Source: Streptomyces tailanensis (GTDB lineage Bacteria > Actinomycetota > Actinomycetes > Streptomycetales > Streptomycetaceae). From it: 64,000 bases of DNA. The stretch spans positions 39,775 to 103,774 of the forward strand of contig NZ_VTHJ01000019.1 in NCBI RefSeq assembly GCF_008386495.1. Direction: 5' to 3'. Below the pieces are notes generated by a model. That model ran no database searches. It saw only the letters and a list, made by a program, of their open reading frames with translations, and had not been told where the DNA came from. Made by a program: the position numbers and the translations under genes. Positions 34,528 through 43,875 of this stretch are shown here, piece by piece. Every line of letters starts with the position of its first letter. Position 1 is the stretch's first letter.

Positions 34528-34540
34528 TGGAGTCACGAAG

Positions 34541-34653
34541 GCGAGTTCGCGTTCATTCTCGGCGCGGCGGGCCGCCCGCAGCCGGGCCTTGATCTGCTTG
34601 CGCATGGTGTGGCGGACCTTGAAGGTCTCCAGGGAGTTGATGTGGCGGAGCAC
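34541..34653 (-). pseudogene. gene fragment cut by the IS200/IS605 element
   Basis: The minus strand from GTG 34653 reads a well-formed protein segment (LRHINSLETFKVRHTMRKQI and then KARLRAARRAENERELAF) that runs into the right end of the insertion element and stops there only by chance at 34489. The composition is basic and helical, like the start of a small DNA- or RNA-binding protein. No counterpart is seen on the other side of the element, so the 3' part was lost. I cannot name the family. Confidence 0.45.
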
Positions 34654-34672
34654 CCCCTGCTGTTAAGGGCCG

Positions 34673-35857
34673 TTACCGAAGTTCCGCCTCAATGAGGTCG
34701 GCGGCCTGTCGGGTGCCGCCCTCCCCCGCCATCTCCCGCTGTACCTCCCCCAGCCGGCGGGCCACTTCGGGATCGTCGACGAGGGCGAGAACCGCCTCGC
34801 GCAGGGTCTCGGCCGTCGCCTCCTCCATGGGCAGATGACGGGCGACGCCGAGCGCCTGGAGCATGTCGGCGTTGCCGAACTGGTCGACGGCCTGCGGTAC
34901 GGCGACCATGGGCGTGGCGGTGGCGAGTCCTTCCTGGCTGCCTCCAGCGCCCGCGTGGGTGATGAACGCGTCGGCCTGCTTGAGGATGGCGAGCTGCGGC
35001 ACCCAGTCCCGCACCTCCACATTGGCCGGGATCTCGCCCAGCTCCGCCGGGGCGACGTGCCTGCCGACCTGGAGCACCATGTGCCAGCCCGGCAGATCAC
35101 CGAAGGCCTTCAGACACGCGCGGTAGAAGTCGGGCTGCTTGGTGAAGGACGATCCGAGCGAGACGACGAGGACCTTCTCCGCGTCCGCCGGTCGCTGCCA
35201 GTCACCCTGCGCCGCACGGTCGCCCTGACAGGCGCCGACGAAGGTGTGGCGGCTTTCGTCGACCCGGTCGGCGTTCGGCTGGAGCGCCTTCGGGATCAGG
35301 ACGAGGGAACGGGCGGGCCGGCCGACGAACGGGTCGGGGTGCTCGGTGATCCCGTTCTCCTCCAGCCATGCCTGGAACCGGGCGTAGTACGCCTTGCCGC
35401 GTTCCGTCTTCTTCGGCTCGGCCCACATGGGCTCGGCGACCTCTTCCTCATAGCCGTTCCAGGCGACCAGGTTCGGGGAGAGCGAGATGGCCTTGACGCC
35501 CCAGCGGCGGGCGAGGACGGGCGCCGGGTAGGCGGTGATGTCGTGCAGCACGAGGTCGGGTTCGTCGCCCTCGTACGCCTCGACGAGCTGCGGCAGGGCC
35601 TGGATCGCATCGTTCAGGAAGGGCTCCACGTTGTCGAGGAGCGTGCTCCCCCATGCCTCGGGATCGGCGTCGGAGCCGGGCAATGTCGAGCGCCAGAGCT
35701 TCGGCTCGGCACCGGTCTCGGCCACCTTCTCGGCGAAGGCCGGCGGAATCGCGTACGTGACGCGGTGCCCGCGGGCGACCAGTTCCCGGATCACTTCGAG
35801 GCTCGGGTTCACGTGGCCGTGGGCGGCGATGGAGAACATGGCGATGTGGGAGGTCAT
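34673..35857 (-). CDS. mgt: macrolide-type UDP-glycosyltransferase
   Basis: A 394-residue GT-B enzyme of the MGT/OleD family that inactivates macrolides by glucosylation. The N-terminus TSHIAMFSIAAHGHVNPSLE contains the catalytic His13, and the C-terminal donor site is HAGAGGSQEGLATATPMVAV followed by PQAVDQFGNADML. Start ATG 35857 matches the family; the frame extends 14 codons upstream without match. Without a macrolide cluster nearby, it is probably a stand-alone resistance or detoxification gene with broad acceptor range. Confidence 0.88.
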   Translation of the reverse strand: MTSHIAMFSIAAHGHVNPSLEVIRELVARGHRVTYAIPPAFAEKVAETGAEPKLWRSTLPGSDADPEAWGSTLLDNVEPFLNDAIQALPQLVEAYEGDEPDLVLHDITAYPAPVLARRWGVKAISLSPNLVAWNGYEEEVAEPMWAEPKKTERGKAYYARFQAWLEENGITEHPDPFVGRPARSLVLIPKALQPNADRVDESRHTFVGACQGDRAAQGDWQRPADAEKVLVVSLGSSFTKQPDFYRACLKAFGDLPGWHMVLQVGRHVAPAELGEIPANVEVRDWVPQLAILKQADAFITHAGAGGSQEGLATATPMVAVPQAVDQFGNADMLQALGVARHLPMEEATAETLREAVLALVDDPEVARRLGEVQREMAGEGGTRQAADLIEAELR

Positions 35858-35966
35858 GACGGCGAACTTACGCGAGACGAGACGTCTCGTGCAACCCATT
35901 TACCGCCCCCATGAACACCGGATGCCGTATAAACGTTCGGGCGCGGTCGGGTGACAGGCGAGCCGG

Positions 35967-37247
35967 ATGACAGACGGGGGGACGATGAGCGGGGACGTGG
36001 ATCAGGACGCGGTGCTGCGGGCCAGGAACGTGCTGCTGAGCTCCGGCAGACCAACACCGCGGGAGGCGGTCGAGGCGTACCGGGTGCTGGCCCGGGTGAG
36101 TCCGGCGACCTATCTGCCCCGGTTGTCGCGGGCTCTGGTAGATCTCGGCTACGGCGACGTGTTCGACGAACTGCCGCAGGCGCGGCTCGCGTTGTTCGAG
36201 GAGGCGGCGGAGGCCGCTTACGCGCTGGACGGGTCCGATCCGATGCGTACGGAGGTGCTGCTCAAGGCACTGGAGCCCCTCCAGCACCACCTGTTCGTAC
36301 TCGGTCGACGTGCTGAGGGGCTGGCGCTGCGCGAGGAGATGGCGGGGCTCGCTCGTCGTGCGCTGGACACCGATCCGGATGCTCCGGTGGGGGACGCCCT
36401 GGAACTGTGGGCGCGGGCCCTGGCCGAGGAGGGCCGGCACCGTGAGGCCGCCGAGCTGCACGAGGAGATCGTCCGCCATGCCCGGCCGTACGGGTCGCGG
36501 AGCGGAGGCGCCGCCTGGGCCGTGCTCGAATGGATGGCCGAGGCGGAGGCGGCCGGGATGCGGGACATGGCCGAGGCCGCCGCGCGAGAGCTGGTCGAGA
36601 TGGAGCAGAGCGAATTCTCCGCCCGGGGGACAACCCGGTCCCTGTTGTTCTTCGCCCTGCTCCGGCTCGCGGAACTGCTGGACGGGTACGGGGAGTTCGA
36701 GGCCGCCTCGGCCGCGTACGACGAGGTCGGGGAGCTGCTGGCGGGGTTCGCCGCGAGCGGTGACCTCAGCCCCGGTGCCTATCTGTACCCGTACTGGGCG
36801 GTCCTGTTCGGGCTGTCCGGCCGTGCCCCCGAACTGCCGGCGCCTGGCCGTTGCGCCCCGGCTTTCGGCGCGGAGATCGGGAAGACGACGCCCGATGTCC
36901 GGGAGCGCTACTTCGCCGAACTGCCCGCGCTGCGCGCCGCCGTGGACGCGCCGGCTCTGGACGCGGATCTCGCCGAGCGCGTCCTGGCGCACCGCCGGCT
37001 GACGGTCCGGTCCGCACTGCACGCCGTGCACCGGCGCGGCTATCTCTTCCTGGAGCCCGTGCTGCCGCTGTTCGAGGAGGGTGTGGCGCTGGCCCGCAGG
37101 CTGTACGCCGCGGATGCGGCGGCCGGCAGCGCACAGCTCGCCCGAGCGCTGTTCGACCGGGCGAGCGCTCTGGCAGCGGGTCAGCGGTTCGCCGAGGCAC
37201 ACCCCGACTTCCAGGAGGCTCTGGCCCTGCGTGCCGCTCAGCGCTGA
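35967..37247 (+). CDS. TPR-like helical repeat protein, function unknown
   Basis: A 426-residue soluble protein made almost entirely of Ala/Leu/Glu-rich helices with pairwise periodicity (ALELWARALAEEGRHREAAE, LAELLDGYGEFEAASAAYDE), typical of tetratricopeptide-like scaffolds. No enzymatic domain is seen. ATG 35967 and ATG 35985 are both possible; the second has GGGGGG just upstream. The last 10 bp overlap the convergent binding-protein gene. Proteins of this type in streptomycetes are numerous and uncharacterised. Confidence 0.7.
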   Translation: MTDGGTMSGDVDQDAVLRARNVLLSSGRPTPREAVEAYRVLARVSPATYLPRLSRALVDLGYGDVFDELPQARLALFEEAAEAAYALDGSDPMRTEVLLKALEPLQHHLFVLGRRAEGLALREEMAGLARRALDTDPDAPVGDALELWARALAEEGRHREAAELHEEIVRHARPYGSRSGGAAWAVLEWMAEAEAAGMRDMAEAAARELVEMEQSEFSARGTTRSLLFFALLRLAELLDGYGEFEAASAAYDEVGELLAGFAASGDLSPGAYLYPYWAVLFGLSGRAPELPAPGRCAPAFGAEIGKTTPDVRERYFAELPALRAAVDAPALDADLAERVLAHRRLTVRSALHAVHRRGYLFLEPVLPLFEEGVALARRLYAADAAAGSAQLARALFDRASALAAGQRFAEAHPDFQEALALRAAQR

Positions 37248-38521
37248 TACCGGGCCAGCACCAGATTCCCGTCCTCCTCCAGCCGTTCGCGCAGTTCGTC
37301 GAGGTCGATGGCGCCGCTGTAGTACTCCTGGTAGGCGGGGGTCGCCACCTTGTCCTTCCACTCCGGGTAGCCGCGTATGGACTGGGCGGGGGCGGAGCGG
37401 AGGTGTTCGGCGAGAGCCGTGCCGGTCGCCCAGTCGTGCTCGGTGGTGCGCAGGGCGGGGTCCTTGAGGGCCTCGGTGCCGGTGGGGAGCATCCAGTCGC
37501 CGAGGGCGAGGCGGACCATGTTCTCGGGGCGGAGGAGGAAGTCGACGAACTGGGCGGCCTCCTCCTTGTGCGGGCTGTCCTCGGCGATGGAGAGGGTCTG
37601 CGGGCTGACGCCCTGGGCGAGACCGTCGGCGCCTGCCGGGGCGGGCAGCACCTGCCAGTCGAAGCCCTTGGGTGCCTGCTGGACGATCTGCTGGCGGTAC
37701 GAGAAGCCGAGCGGGACCATCGCGTACTTGCCGCCGAAGAAGCCGGGCAGGGTGTCGGAGCCGCTCATGCCGAGCGTGGTACTCGACGCGCTCTCGTCGG
37801 TGTTCACCTCGTCGTGCACCGTCTTCGGTACGACCGCGTCGGCGGCCTCGAAACGGACCTCGACCTTGCCGTCCGCGTCCCGCTGGAACAGCTGCCCGCC
37901 CGCCGACAGCGACAGGTTGAGCGTCGCCGACACCGGTTCCTTCAGCGGCCAGGCGACGCCGTACTTGCCGTCGCCGCTCAACTCCTCGGCCACCTCCCGG
38001 AACTCCTCCCACGTCCACGGGTCGTCGGGGGTCGGGATGCGCACGCCCGACTCGCGGAGCCACGTGGCGTTGGCGATCAGGACCCGTGGCTCTTGGAGGA
38101 AAGGCACCCCGTAGATGCCGTCCCCGAAGGTCGTCGTCTCCCAACTGTGCTGCGGGATGTCCGACTTGAGCCGCTCGGGCAGCAGCTCGCGCAGATCGGC
38201 GAGGTAGCCGCCGTACGCGAAGTCCGCGAGGTCGTCGGAGGCGTCGTGGATGATGTCCGGCGCCTCACCGCCCTCGAAGGAGGTGAGCAGTTGGTCGTGG
38301 ACGCTGTCCCACGTCCCCTGGACGTACTCGACCTTGACGTCCGGGTGGGTGGCGTTCCACTCCGCGACCAGGTCCTTGTTGGCCTCGACGGACTCCTCCT
38401 GCCAGGCGAGGGACTGGAAGCGGAGGGTGACGCGGCCGTCGTCGGAGCCGTCGCCGTCGCCGGTGCAGCCGGTGGCGAGGAGGCACAGCAGCAGGGCCGC
38501 GATCAGCCATCGTGTGCGCAT
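37238..38521 (-). CDS. sugar ABC transporter substrate-binding lipoprotein (second system)
   Basis: A 427-residue family 1 binding protein with signal peptide MRTRWLIAALLLCLLATGC (lipobox LATGC) and mature start VTLRFQSLAWQEESVEANKD. Internal PWTWEEFREVAEEL and GKYGVAWPL blocks fit maltose-type or glycerol-phosphate-type binders. It is the last gene of a minus-strand operon with permeases at 39351 and 38521. The ligand cannot be told. No ATPase or regulator accompanies it. Confidence 0.88.
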   Translation of the reverse strand: MRTRWLIAALLLCLLATGCTGDGDGSDDGRVTLRFQSLAWQEESVEANKDLVAEWNATHPDVKVEYVQGTWDSVHDQLLTSFEGGEAPDIIHDASDDLADFAYGGYLADLRELLPERLKSDIPQHSWETTTFGDGIYGVPFLQEPRVLIANATWLRESGVRIPTPDDPWTWEEFREVAEELSGDGKYGVAWPLKEPVSATLNLSLSAGGQLFQRDADGKVEVRFEAADAVVPKTVHDEVNTDESASSTTLGMSGSDTLPGFFGGKYAMVPLGFSYRQQIVQQAPKGFDWQVLPAPAGADGLAQGVSPQTLSIAEDSPHKEEAAQFVDFLLRPENMVRLALGDWMLPTGTEALKDPALRTTEHDWATGTALAEHLRSAPAQSIRGYPEWKDKVATPAYQEYYSGAIDLDELRERLEEDGNLVLARYQR

Positions 38522-39354
38522 CAGCTTTTCACCGCCCCGGCGAGCATGCCGCCCGTGATCCGTTTCTGGATGATCGCGAAGACGACCAGCGAGGGCAGCG
38601 TCGCGAGGAACGCCGCCGCGGCCAGCGGGCCGAGGTCGGCCACGCCTTCCGCGCCGATGAAGTGGGTGAGGACGACTGGCAGGGTCTGTTTCTCCGGTGT
38701 CTTGAGCAGCACGAGCGCGAAGAAGAACTCGTTCCACGCGGTGATGAACGCGAACAGCGCCGTCGCCACGATGCCCGGCGCCAGCAGCGGTGCCGTCACC
38801 GACACCAGCGTCCGCACCTTCCCGGCCCCGTCGACCGCCGCCGCCTCCTCCAACTCGGCGGGCACGGCCCGTACGTATCCGACGAGCATCCACAGCGCGA
38901 ACGGCAGCGCCCACACGACGTACACCATGATCAAGCCGGGCACGGAGTTGATGAGCCGCAGATTCTTCAGCACCAGGAACAGCGGGATGATCACCAGCAC
39001 GAACGGGAACGCCTGGCTGACCACGACCCATCCGGTCGCCATCCGCGACAGCGTCGTACGGTGCCGGGCCATGACGTACGCCATCGGGGTCGCGATCAGT
39101 ACGGCGACCACGGCCGCGCCGAGCGCCGCGACGAGGGAGTTGAGCGCGGCGTCCAGCAGGGGCTGCTCGTCGAAGGCCTGCCGGAAGTTGGCGAGGGTCG
39201 GGTTCTGCGGGATCCAGGTGGGGTGCAGACTGCCCAGCTCGCGGGCCGGTTTGAAGGCGGTGGAGATCAGCCAGAGGAAGGGGAAGGCGAGGAAGACGAG
39301 ATACGCGAGGAGTGCCACGTACTGGCCCAGCCTGACTGTCCTGCTGGTCCTCAT
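38521..39354 (-). CDS. sugar ABC transporter permease (MalG type, second system)
   Basis: A 277-residue permease with six hydrophobic helices and EAA loop ELEEAAAVDGAGKVRTLVSV. It ends in the family's KRITGGMLAGAVKS. Stop and start overlap on both sides (39351-39354 and at 38521), showing tight coupling with the other two transporter genes. Confidence 0.9.
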   Translation of the reverse strand: MRTSRTVRLGQYVALLAYLVFLAFPFLWLISTAFKPARELGSLHPTWIPQNPTLANFRQAFDEQPLLDAALNSLVAALGAAVVAVLIATPMAYVMARHRTTLSRMATGWVVVSQAFPFVLVIIPLFLVLKNLRLINSVPGLIMVYVVWALPFALWMLVGYVRAVPAELEEAAAVDGAGKVRTLVSVTAPLLAPGIVATALFAFITAWNEFFFALVLLKTPEKQTLPVVLTHFIGAEGVADLGPLAAAAFLATLPSLVVFAIIQKRITGGMLAGAVKS

Positions 39355-40253
39355 CCGTCATCACCCCGCCTCAGCCGGCCGACCAGATGGAACGCGAGGA
39401 TGATCGAGATCACCGCGACCATCACACAGCCCATCGCCGCCGCGTATCCGAACTGCCCGTAGCGGAAGGCCTCCTCGTACGCGAAGAGCATCGGCAGGCG
39501 GGTGCGGCCGCCCGGGCCACCGCTGGTCAGGACGTACACCAGGGCGAAGGAGTTGAAGTTCCAGATTAAGTTGAGGGCGGTGATCGCGAGGGCGATGGGT
39601 CTGATGGCGGGCCAGGTGACCGTGCGGAAGCGCCGCCAGGCGCCCGCGCCGTCCATCGCGGCGGCCTCGTGCAGTTCGCGCGGCGTGTTCTGCAGACCGG
39701 CGAGCAGGGCGACCGTGGTCTGGGGCATGCCCGCCCAGACGCCGACCACTATGACGGCGGGCAGGGCGGTCGCCAGCCCGCTCAGCCAGTCGCGGCCGTC
39801 GCCGAGGCCGATGTCTCGGATGGTCTCGTTGAGGATGCCCGCGTCGGGGTTGTAGACCAGCCGCCACATGATGCCGACGACCACCTCGGGCATGGCCCAC
39901 GGAACGATGGCGAGGGCCCGGGCCAGCCAGCGCAGCCGTAACTTCTGGTTGAGAAGCAGGGCGAGGCCGAGCGCGAGCAGGAACTGCGGCACGGTCACCC
40001 CGACCGCCCACAGCAGGCCGATCCGGAAGGACTCCCAGAACAGGGTGTCGTGCAGCAGGTCCCGGAAGTTGAGGGTGCCGATCCACTGGGTGGGTTCGGT
40101 CCGGCCCGACTGGGCGTCGGTGAACGCCAGGGCGATCCCGTAGAGCAACGGGCCCACGCTCAGGACCAGGATCGGGAGCAGGGCGGGCAGCACCAGGAAC
40201 CATGCGCCGTGGTCGAGGAGGCGCCGCCGGGGCGTCGCGGTCGCCAATGTCAT
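39351..40253 (-). CDS. sugar ABC transporter permease (MalF type, second system)
   Basis: A 300-residue permease with six hydrophobic helices and EAA loop ELHEAAAMDGAGAWRRFRTV. It is first in the operon; the ATG follows a strong GAAGGAG. The 169-bp gap to the divergent phosphotransferase (40254-40422) should hold both promoters; no clear palindromic operator is visible there. Confidence 0.9.
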   Translation of the reverse strand: MTLATATPRRRLLDHGAWFLVLPALLPILVLSVGPLLYGIALAFTDAQSGRTEPTQWIGTLNFRDLLHDTLFWESFRIGLLWAVGVTVPQFLLALGLALLLNQKLRLRWLARALAIVPWAMPEVVVGIMWRLVYNPDAGILNETIRDIGLGDGRDWLSGLATALPAVIVVGVWAGMPQTTVALLAGLQNTPRELHEAAAMDGAGAWRRFRTVTWPAIRPIALAITALNLIWNFNSFALVYVLTSGGPGGRTRLPMLFAYEEAFRYGQFGYAAAMGCVMVAVISIILAFHLVGRLRRGDDG

Positions 40254-40422
40254 GCAATCCGCTCCTTCGGCAGGCGGCCCCCGTCATGGTGCTGAGGGCG
40301 TGAGGGGGCGTCAAGGCACCGCGCACATCGTCCGACCTGTGCGAATGCGAGACTGGCCGACGTATGGCGTGAACCTGACGCCCCGGTGAGGGGTGTCGGT
40401 CGTACGGACTCGGAGGCGAAGG

Positions 40423-41286
40423 ATGGACGAGGCGCGGGCGCGGAACGTTCTGGTCGCGGCCGATGTGCTGCCCGGTGCGGCCGGGGGCGCGCGGCTGCTC
40501 GCCCTGGGTGAGAACGCGGTGTTCGCCGCCGGTGACCTGGTCGTCAAGGTGGGCCGCGACGCCGAGCTCCTCGACCGGGCCCGCAGTGAACTGCGCATCG
40601 CGGTCTGGCTCGCCGAGGCAGGTGTCCCGGCGGTACGGGCCGCCGAGTCGGAAGCACTGCTCGTCGAGGGGCACCCGGTGACGGTGTGGCACCGCCTGCC
40701 CGACTCCGTACGCCCCGCCGGCCCCCGCGATTTGGCCGAACTCCTTCGGCTGGTCCACGCTCTCCCCACCCCTCCCTTCACCCTGCCCCACCGTGAACTG
40801 CTGGGCGGTGTGGAGCGCTGGCTGCGCCTCGCCGGCGACGCGATCGACCCGGCGGACGCGGCCTACCTCCGCGAACGCCGCGACGGCTTCGCGGCGGCCG
40901 CGGCCGCCCTCGTCCCGCAGCTGCCGCCGGGGCCCATTCACGGCGACGCGCTGCCCCGCAATGTGCATGTCGGACCCGACGGCCCGGTGCTGGTCGACCT
41001 GGAGACCTTCTCGGGCGACCTGCGGGAACACGACCTCGTCGTCATGGCGCTCTCCCACGACCGCTACGGGCTTCCGGCCGAGGAGTACGACATCTTCACC
41101 GCCACGTACGGCTGGGACGTCCGCGCCTGGGAGGGCTGCTCCGTCCTGCGGGGTGCCCGTGAGACGGCCAGCTGCGCATGGGTCGCCCAGCACGCGCCGA
41201 GCAACCCCAAGGCGCTGGCCGAGTTCGAACGCCGTGTCGCCTCGCTGCGCGACGGGGACGAGAGGGTCCGCTGGTATCCGTTCTGA
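40423..41286 (+). CDS. aminoglycoside-phosphotransferase-fold kinase
   Basis: A 287-residue APH/choline-kinase-like protein. The catalytic loop is PIHGDALPRNVHV and the metal-binding strand PVLVDLETFSGDLREHDLV. The N-lobe contains LVVKVGRD with the ATP lysine. ATG 40423 follows GGAGGCGAAGG. Such small kinases phosphorylate antibiotics, sugars or homoserine-like metabolites; nothing here decides which. Confidence 0.8.
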   Translation: MDEARARNVLVAADVLPGAAGGARLLALGENAVFAAGDLVVKVGRDAELLDRARSELRIAVWLAEAGVPAVRAAESEALLVEGHPVTVWHRLPDSVRPAGPRDLAELLRLVHALPTPPFTLPHRELLGGVERWLRLAGDAIDPADAAYLRERRDGFAAAAAALVPQLPPGPIHGDALPRNVHVGPDGPVLVDLETFSGDLREHDLVVMALSHDRYGLPAEEYDIFTATYGWDVRAWEGCSVLRGARETASCAWVAQHAPSNPKALAEFERRVASLRDGDERVRWYPF

Positions 41287-41298
41287 GCGGGGCCCGGC

Positions 41299-41784
41299 TC
41301 AAGCGGCCTGGAGTATGAGCACCACTTCATCGATCTCGGTGTCGCGGGCCAGGGCGAAGCCCCGGTCCTGGCCGGTGATGACGAAGCCACACTTCCGCAG
41401 GACGCGGATCGAGCCGGTGTTGTCAGCGGCCGCGTGGGCATGCAGTGGGCGGGTGGGCACGAGGTCGATCAGTGCGGTGAGGGCGGCCGTGGCGATGCCT
41501 CTGCCCCAGTGGACGCGGTCTATCCAGTACGTGACCTCGCGTTCGTCCGGCGGGCCGAAGACCGCGGCGTGGCCGACGACCTCGCCGTCGGCGACCACCG
41601 TGCGCGTCAGTACCTCGGGGTTGCCGCGGATCCCCGCCCAGTGGCTGTCGAAGAGGCCCCGGTCGTAGTGGTACTCACCGGTGAAAGCGGCGACCCGCTG
41701 CGCCTCGGGATCGGACGAGTGCCTCCAGAAGAACGGCAGGTCGCTGTCGCGCACTTCGCGGAGGGAGATCTCGGTGGTCGTCAT
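41299..41784 (-). CDS. GNAT family N-acetyltransferase
   Basis: A 161-residue acetyltransferase of the RimJ/RimL-like type: EVTYWIDRVHWGRGIATAAL is the acetyl-CoA site, and AADNTGSIRVLRKCGF the characteristic later motif. Its ATG overlaps the stop of the exonuclease gene (ATGA), so the two are co-translated. The functional link between them is unclear. Confidence 0.85.
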   Translation of the reverse strand: MTTTEISLREVRDSDLPFFWRHSSDPEAQRVAAFTGEYHYDRGLFDSHWAGIRGNPEVLTRTVVADGEVVGHAAVFGPPDEREVTYWIDRVHWGRGIATAALTALIDLVPTRPLHAHAAADNTGSIRVLRKCGFVITGQDRGFALARDTEIDEVVLILQAA

Positions 41785-42503
41785 ACCGGTTCGTCCTCCA
41801 ACTCGCGCAGCGGCCAGGTCGCGTCCACGACCGCGTCCGGGTTGCCCTTGCGGCGGAGGAAGGCCTGGAAGTCGGCGGCCCATTCGGCGTACCAGTCGAT
41901 CTGGCGGCGGTGCAGCTCGGCGGGGCCCAGGGCGGCGACCTTCGGATGGCGCTCGGCTATCGCTCGGGCCAGCCGCGCGGCCGCCAACGCGTCGGCCGAG
42001 GCGTTGTGAGCGGCGTCCAGAGAGACGCCGTACTCGGCGCAGACCGCTTCGAGGTTGCGTTTGCCGCGGCGGTAGCGGTCGACGGAGCGGTCGATCGTGT
42101 ACGGGTCGATGACCGGGGCCGGGGCGAGGCCGCCGAGGCGGTCGCTCAGGGACGGCAGACCGTGCCGGCGCAGCTCCGCGGAGAGCAGGGTGAGGTCGAA
42201 GGCCGCGTTGTACGCCACCACCGGGACACCTGTCTTCCAGTGGGAGACGAGGACGTTCGCGATCGCGTCGGCGACCTGGTCGGCCGGTCTGCCCTCGGCC
42301 GCCGCGCGGGCGTTGGTGATGCCGTGGACCGCGACGGCCTCGGCCGGGATCTCCATGCCCGGGTCGGCGAGCCATTCCCGGTGTCCGACCGGCTCCCCGT
42401 CCTTGACCTCGATCACCGCCCCGGTGACGATGCGCGCCTCGCGCGGATCCGTCCCGGTCGTCTCCAGGTCGAAGCCGATCAGCAGCTGCCGGTGCCAACC
42501 CAT
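41781..42503 (-). CDS. DEDDh 3'-5' exonuclease (DnaQ/epsilon-like)
   Basis: A 240-residue exonuclease. Exo I is GFDLETTGTDP with Asp12 and Glu14, Exo II is VVAYNAAFDLTLL, and Exo III is AAHNASADALAAARL with the His and Asp that complete the DEDDh set. The C-terminal 60 residues are an addition typical of actinobacterial homologues annotated as DNA polymerase III subunit epsilon-like or RNase T-like. It probably trims single-stranded DNA or RNA in repair. Confidence 0.88.
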   Translation of the reverse strand: MGWHRQLLIGFDLETTGTDPREARIVTGAVIEVKDGEPVGHREWLADPGMEIPAEAVAVHGITNARAAAEGRPADQVADAIANVLVSHWKTGVPVVAYNAAFDLTLLSAELRRHGLPSLSDRLGGLAPAPVIDPYTIDRSVDRYRRGKRNLEAVCAEYGVSLDAAHNASADALAAARLARAIAERHPKVAALGPAELHRRQIDWYAEWAADFQAFLRRKGNPDAVVDATWPLRELEDEPV

Positions 42504-42630
42504 GCTGGCCCCCCTTCTTGGTGGTGCTTTCCCCCAGTGACCACCACCCTCCCATGCCCCACTGACAATCAGAGGAGCGCATTCCGCTTAGCCGCCCCAC
42601 AACCGGGCTCGGCCCAGGTCACCACACCCC

Positions 42631-43875
42631 TCACGACACCGGCCTCGAGTCCGCCCACGCCACCTCGAACTCCTCACGGTACGTATCGAAAAGCCCGACT
42701 TCGCCGTTCTCGTCCGCCTTGAGTACCCGGTGGCCGCCGCGCAGCACCAGTACCGGCGCCTCCATGCCCCGCGTCCGCCGCAGATAGGTCTGGACGACCG
42801 CGACTCCGTCCGAGCCGTCGCCGTCCACCAAGTACGCGGTGAAACGAGGGGTCTCGTCGAAGACCTGGATCTCGAAGGCGCCGGGGTCGCGCAGCCGGGA
42901 GCGGACCCGGCGCATGTGCAGGATGTTCATCTCGACGGCACGGCTCAACTCGCCCCGCTTTATGCCGAGTTCCCGTTCGCGTCGCTTCACCGCGCTGGAC
43001 GCGGGGTTGAGGAAGAGCAGCCGTACCCGGCAGCCGGACTCCGCGAGGCGAACCAGCCGTCGCCCGGAGAAGTTCTGCACCAGCAGGTTCAGCCCTATGC
43101 CGATGGCGTCGAGGCGGCGGGCGCCGCCGAAGAGGTCCTCGGCGGGGAACTGCCGCAGCAGCCGGACCCGGTCGGGGTGGACGCCGACGACGTCCGCGTA
43201 CCGGTCCCCCACCAGGTCCTCGACCGCGTCGACGGGCAGCCGGCGCGCGGAGGGGACGTCGCTGCCCGCGCCAAGAATCTCCAGCAGCTTCGCCGAGGCC
43301 CGCTCGGCCTGGGCGAGGACGGCCTCGGACAGGGCCCGGTTGCGGGAGACGACGTTCCGGGTGACCTCCAGCTCGTCCAGCGCCAGCTCCACGTCGCGCC
43401 GCTCGTCGACGTACGGCTCGAAGCACGGCCAGTGCTGCACCATCAGCTCGCGCAGCTGGGGCAGGGTGAGGAAGCTGAGGACGTTGTCGTCGGCCGGGTC
43501 GAGGAGATAGCCCTTGCGGCGGCTGACCTCGCGTACCGCGACCGCGCGCTGCACCCACTCCTGTCCGGCGGGACCGGCGGCGGCGACCACCCAGTCGTCG
43601 CCGTGGACGGGCTCGTAGATGGGCCGCAGCACGGCGGCCACCACCGCGCGCAGCCGCTGCTCCACCAGGTTCAGCCATATATAGGCGCGGCCGGCCCGCT
43701 GGGCGCGCGTACGCACCTCGAGCCAGGCGTCGGCGTTCCAGTCCAGTTCCGGACCGATGGAACCCATCTCCATCGGCCGTGCCAGGGACACCGCGCCGGG
43801 TGGGACATCTGTGGAGTTCCCCTCGTGACCCGTATCGCCCGCGTCACCAGGAGGCAACTCCAGCCCTCCCGAGCC
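42631..43875 (-). CDS. SAV2148-family HEPN-domain protein
   Basis: A 414-residue protein that I recognise as the streptomycete family named after SAV2148, annotated as HEPN-domain containing. The segment WLEVRTRAQRAGRAYIWLNL is the conserved N-terminal helix region; the C-terminal half (RRLVRLAESGCRVRLLFLNP, FEIQVFDETPRFTAYLVDGD) resembles a phospholipase-D-like or nucleotide-binding beta sheet. GTG 43875 (VGSGGLELPPGD) is preferred as the start; the frame runs 15 codons further. HEPN proteins are often RNases or nucleotidyltransferase partners, but here function is unknown. It is divergent from glgX. Confidence 0.75.
   Translation of the reverse strand, partial: GSGGLELPPGDAGDTGHEGNSTDVPPGAVSLARPMEMGSIGPELDWNADAWLEVRTRAQRAGRAYIWLNLVEQRLRAVVAAVLRPIYEPVHGDDWVVAAAGPAGQEWVQRAVAVREVSRRKGYLLDPADDNVLSFLTLPQLRELMVQHWPCFEPYVDERRDVELALDELEVTRNVVSRNRALSEAVLAQAERASAKLLEILGAGSDVPSARRLPVDAVEDLVGDRYADVVGVHPDRVRLLRQFPAEDLFGGARRLDAIGIGLNLLVQNFSGRRLVRLAESGCRVRLLFLNPASSAVKRRERELGIKRGELSRAVEMNILHMRRVRSRLRDPGAFEIQVFDETPRFTAYLVDGDGSDGVAVVQTYLRRTRGMEAPVLVLRGGHRVLKADENGEVGLFDTYREEFEVAWADSRPVS

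Larger units (their letters stand above)
32818..34540 (+). mobile_element. complete IS200/IS605 family element
   Basis: An element of about 1.7 kb with tnpA and tnpB in the same direction, overlapping by 4 bp, framed by imperfect hairpins instead of inverted repeats: left end 32818-32850 and right end 34508-34527. Both genes look intact, so it may be active. The exact cleavage sites are uncertain; the right end probably lies just after GTGGAGTCAC near 34535. Confidence 0.8.

Noticed and set aside
34673..35857. Part of a macrolide biosynthetic cluster
   Set aside because: The glycosyltransferase has no polyketide or sugar-biosynthesis genes around it.
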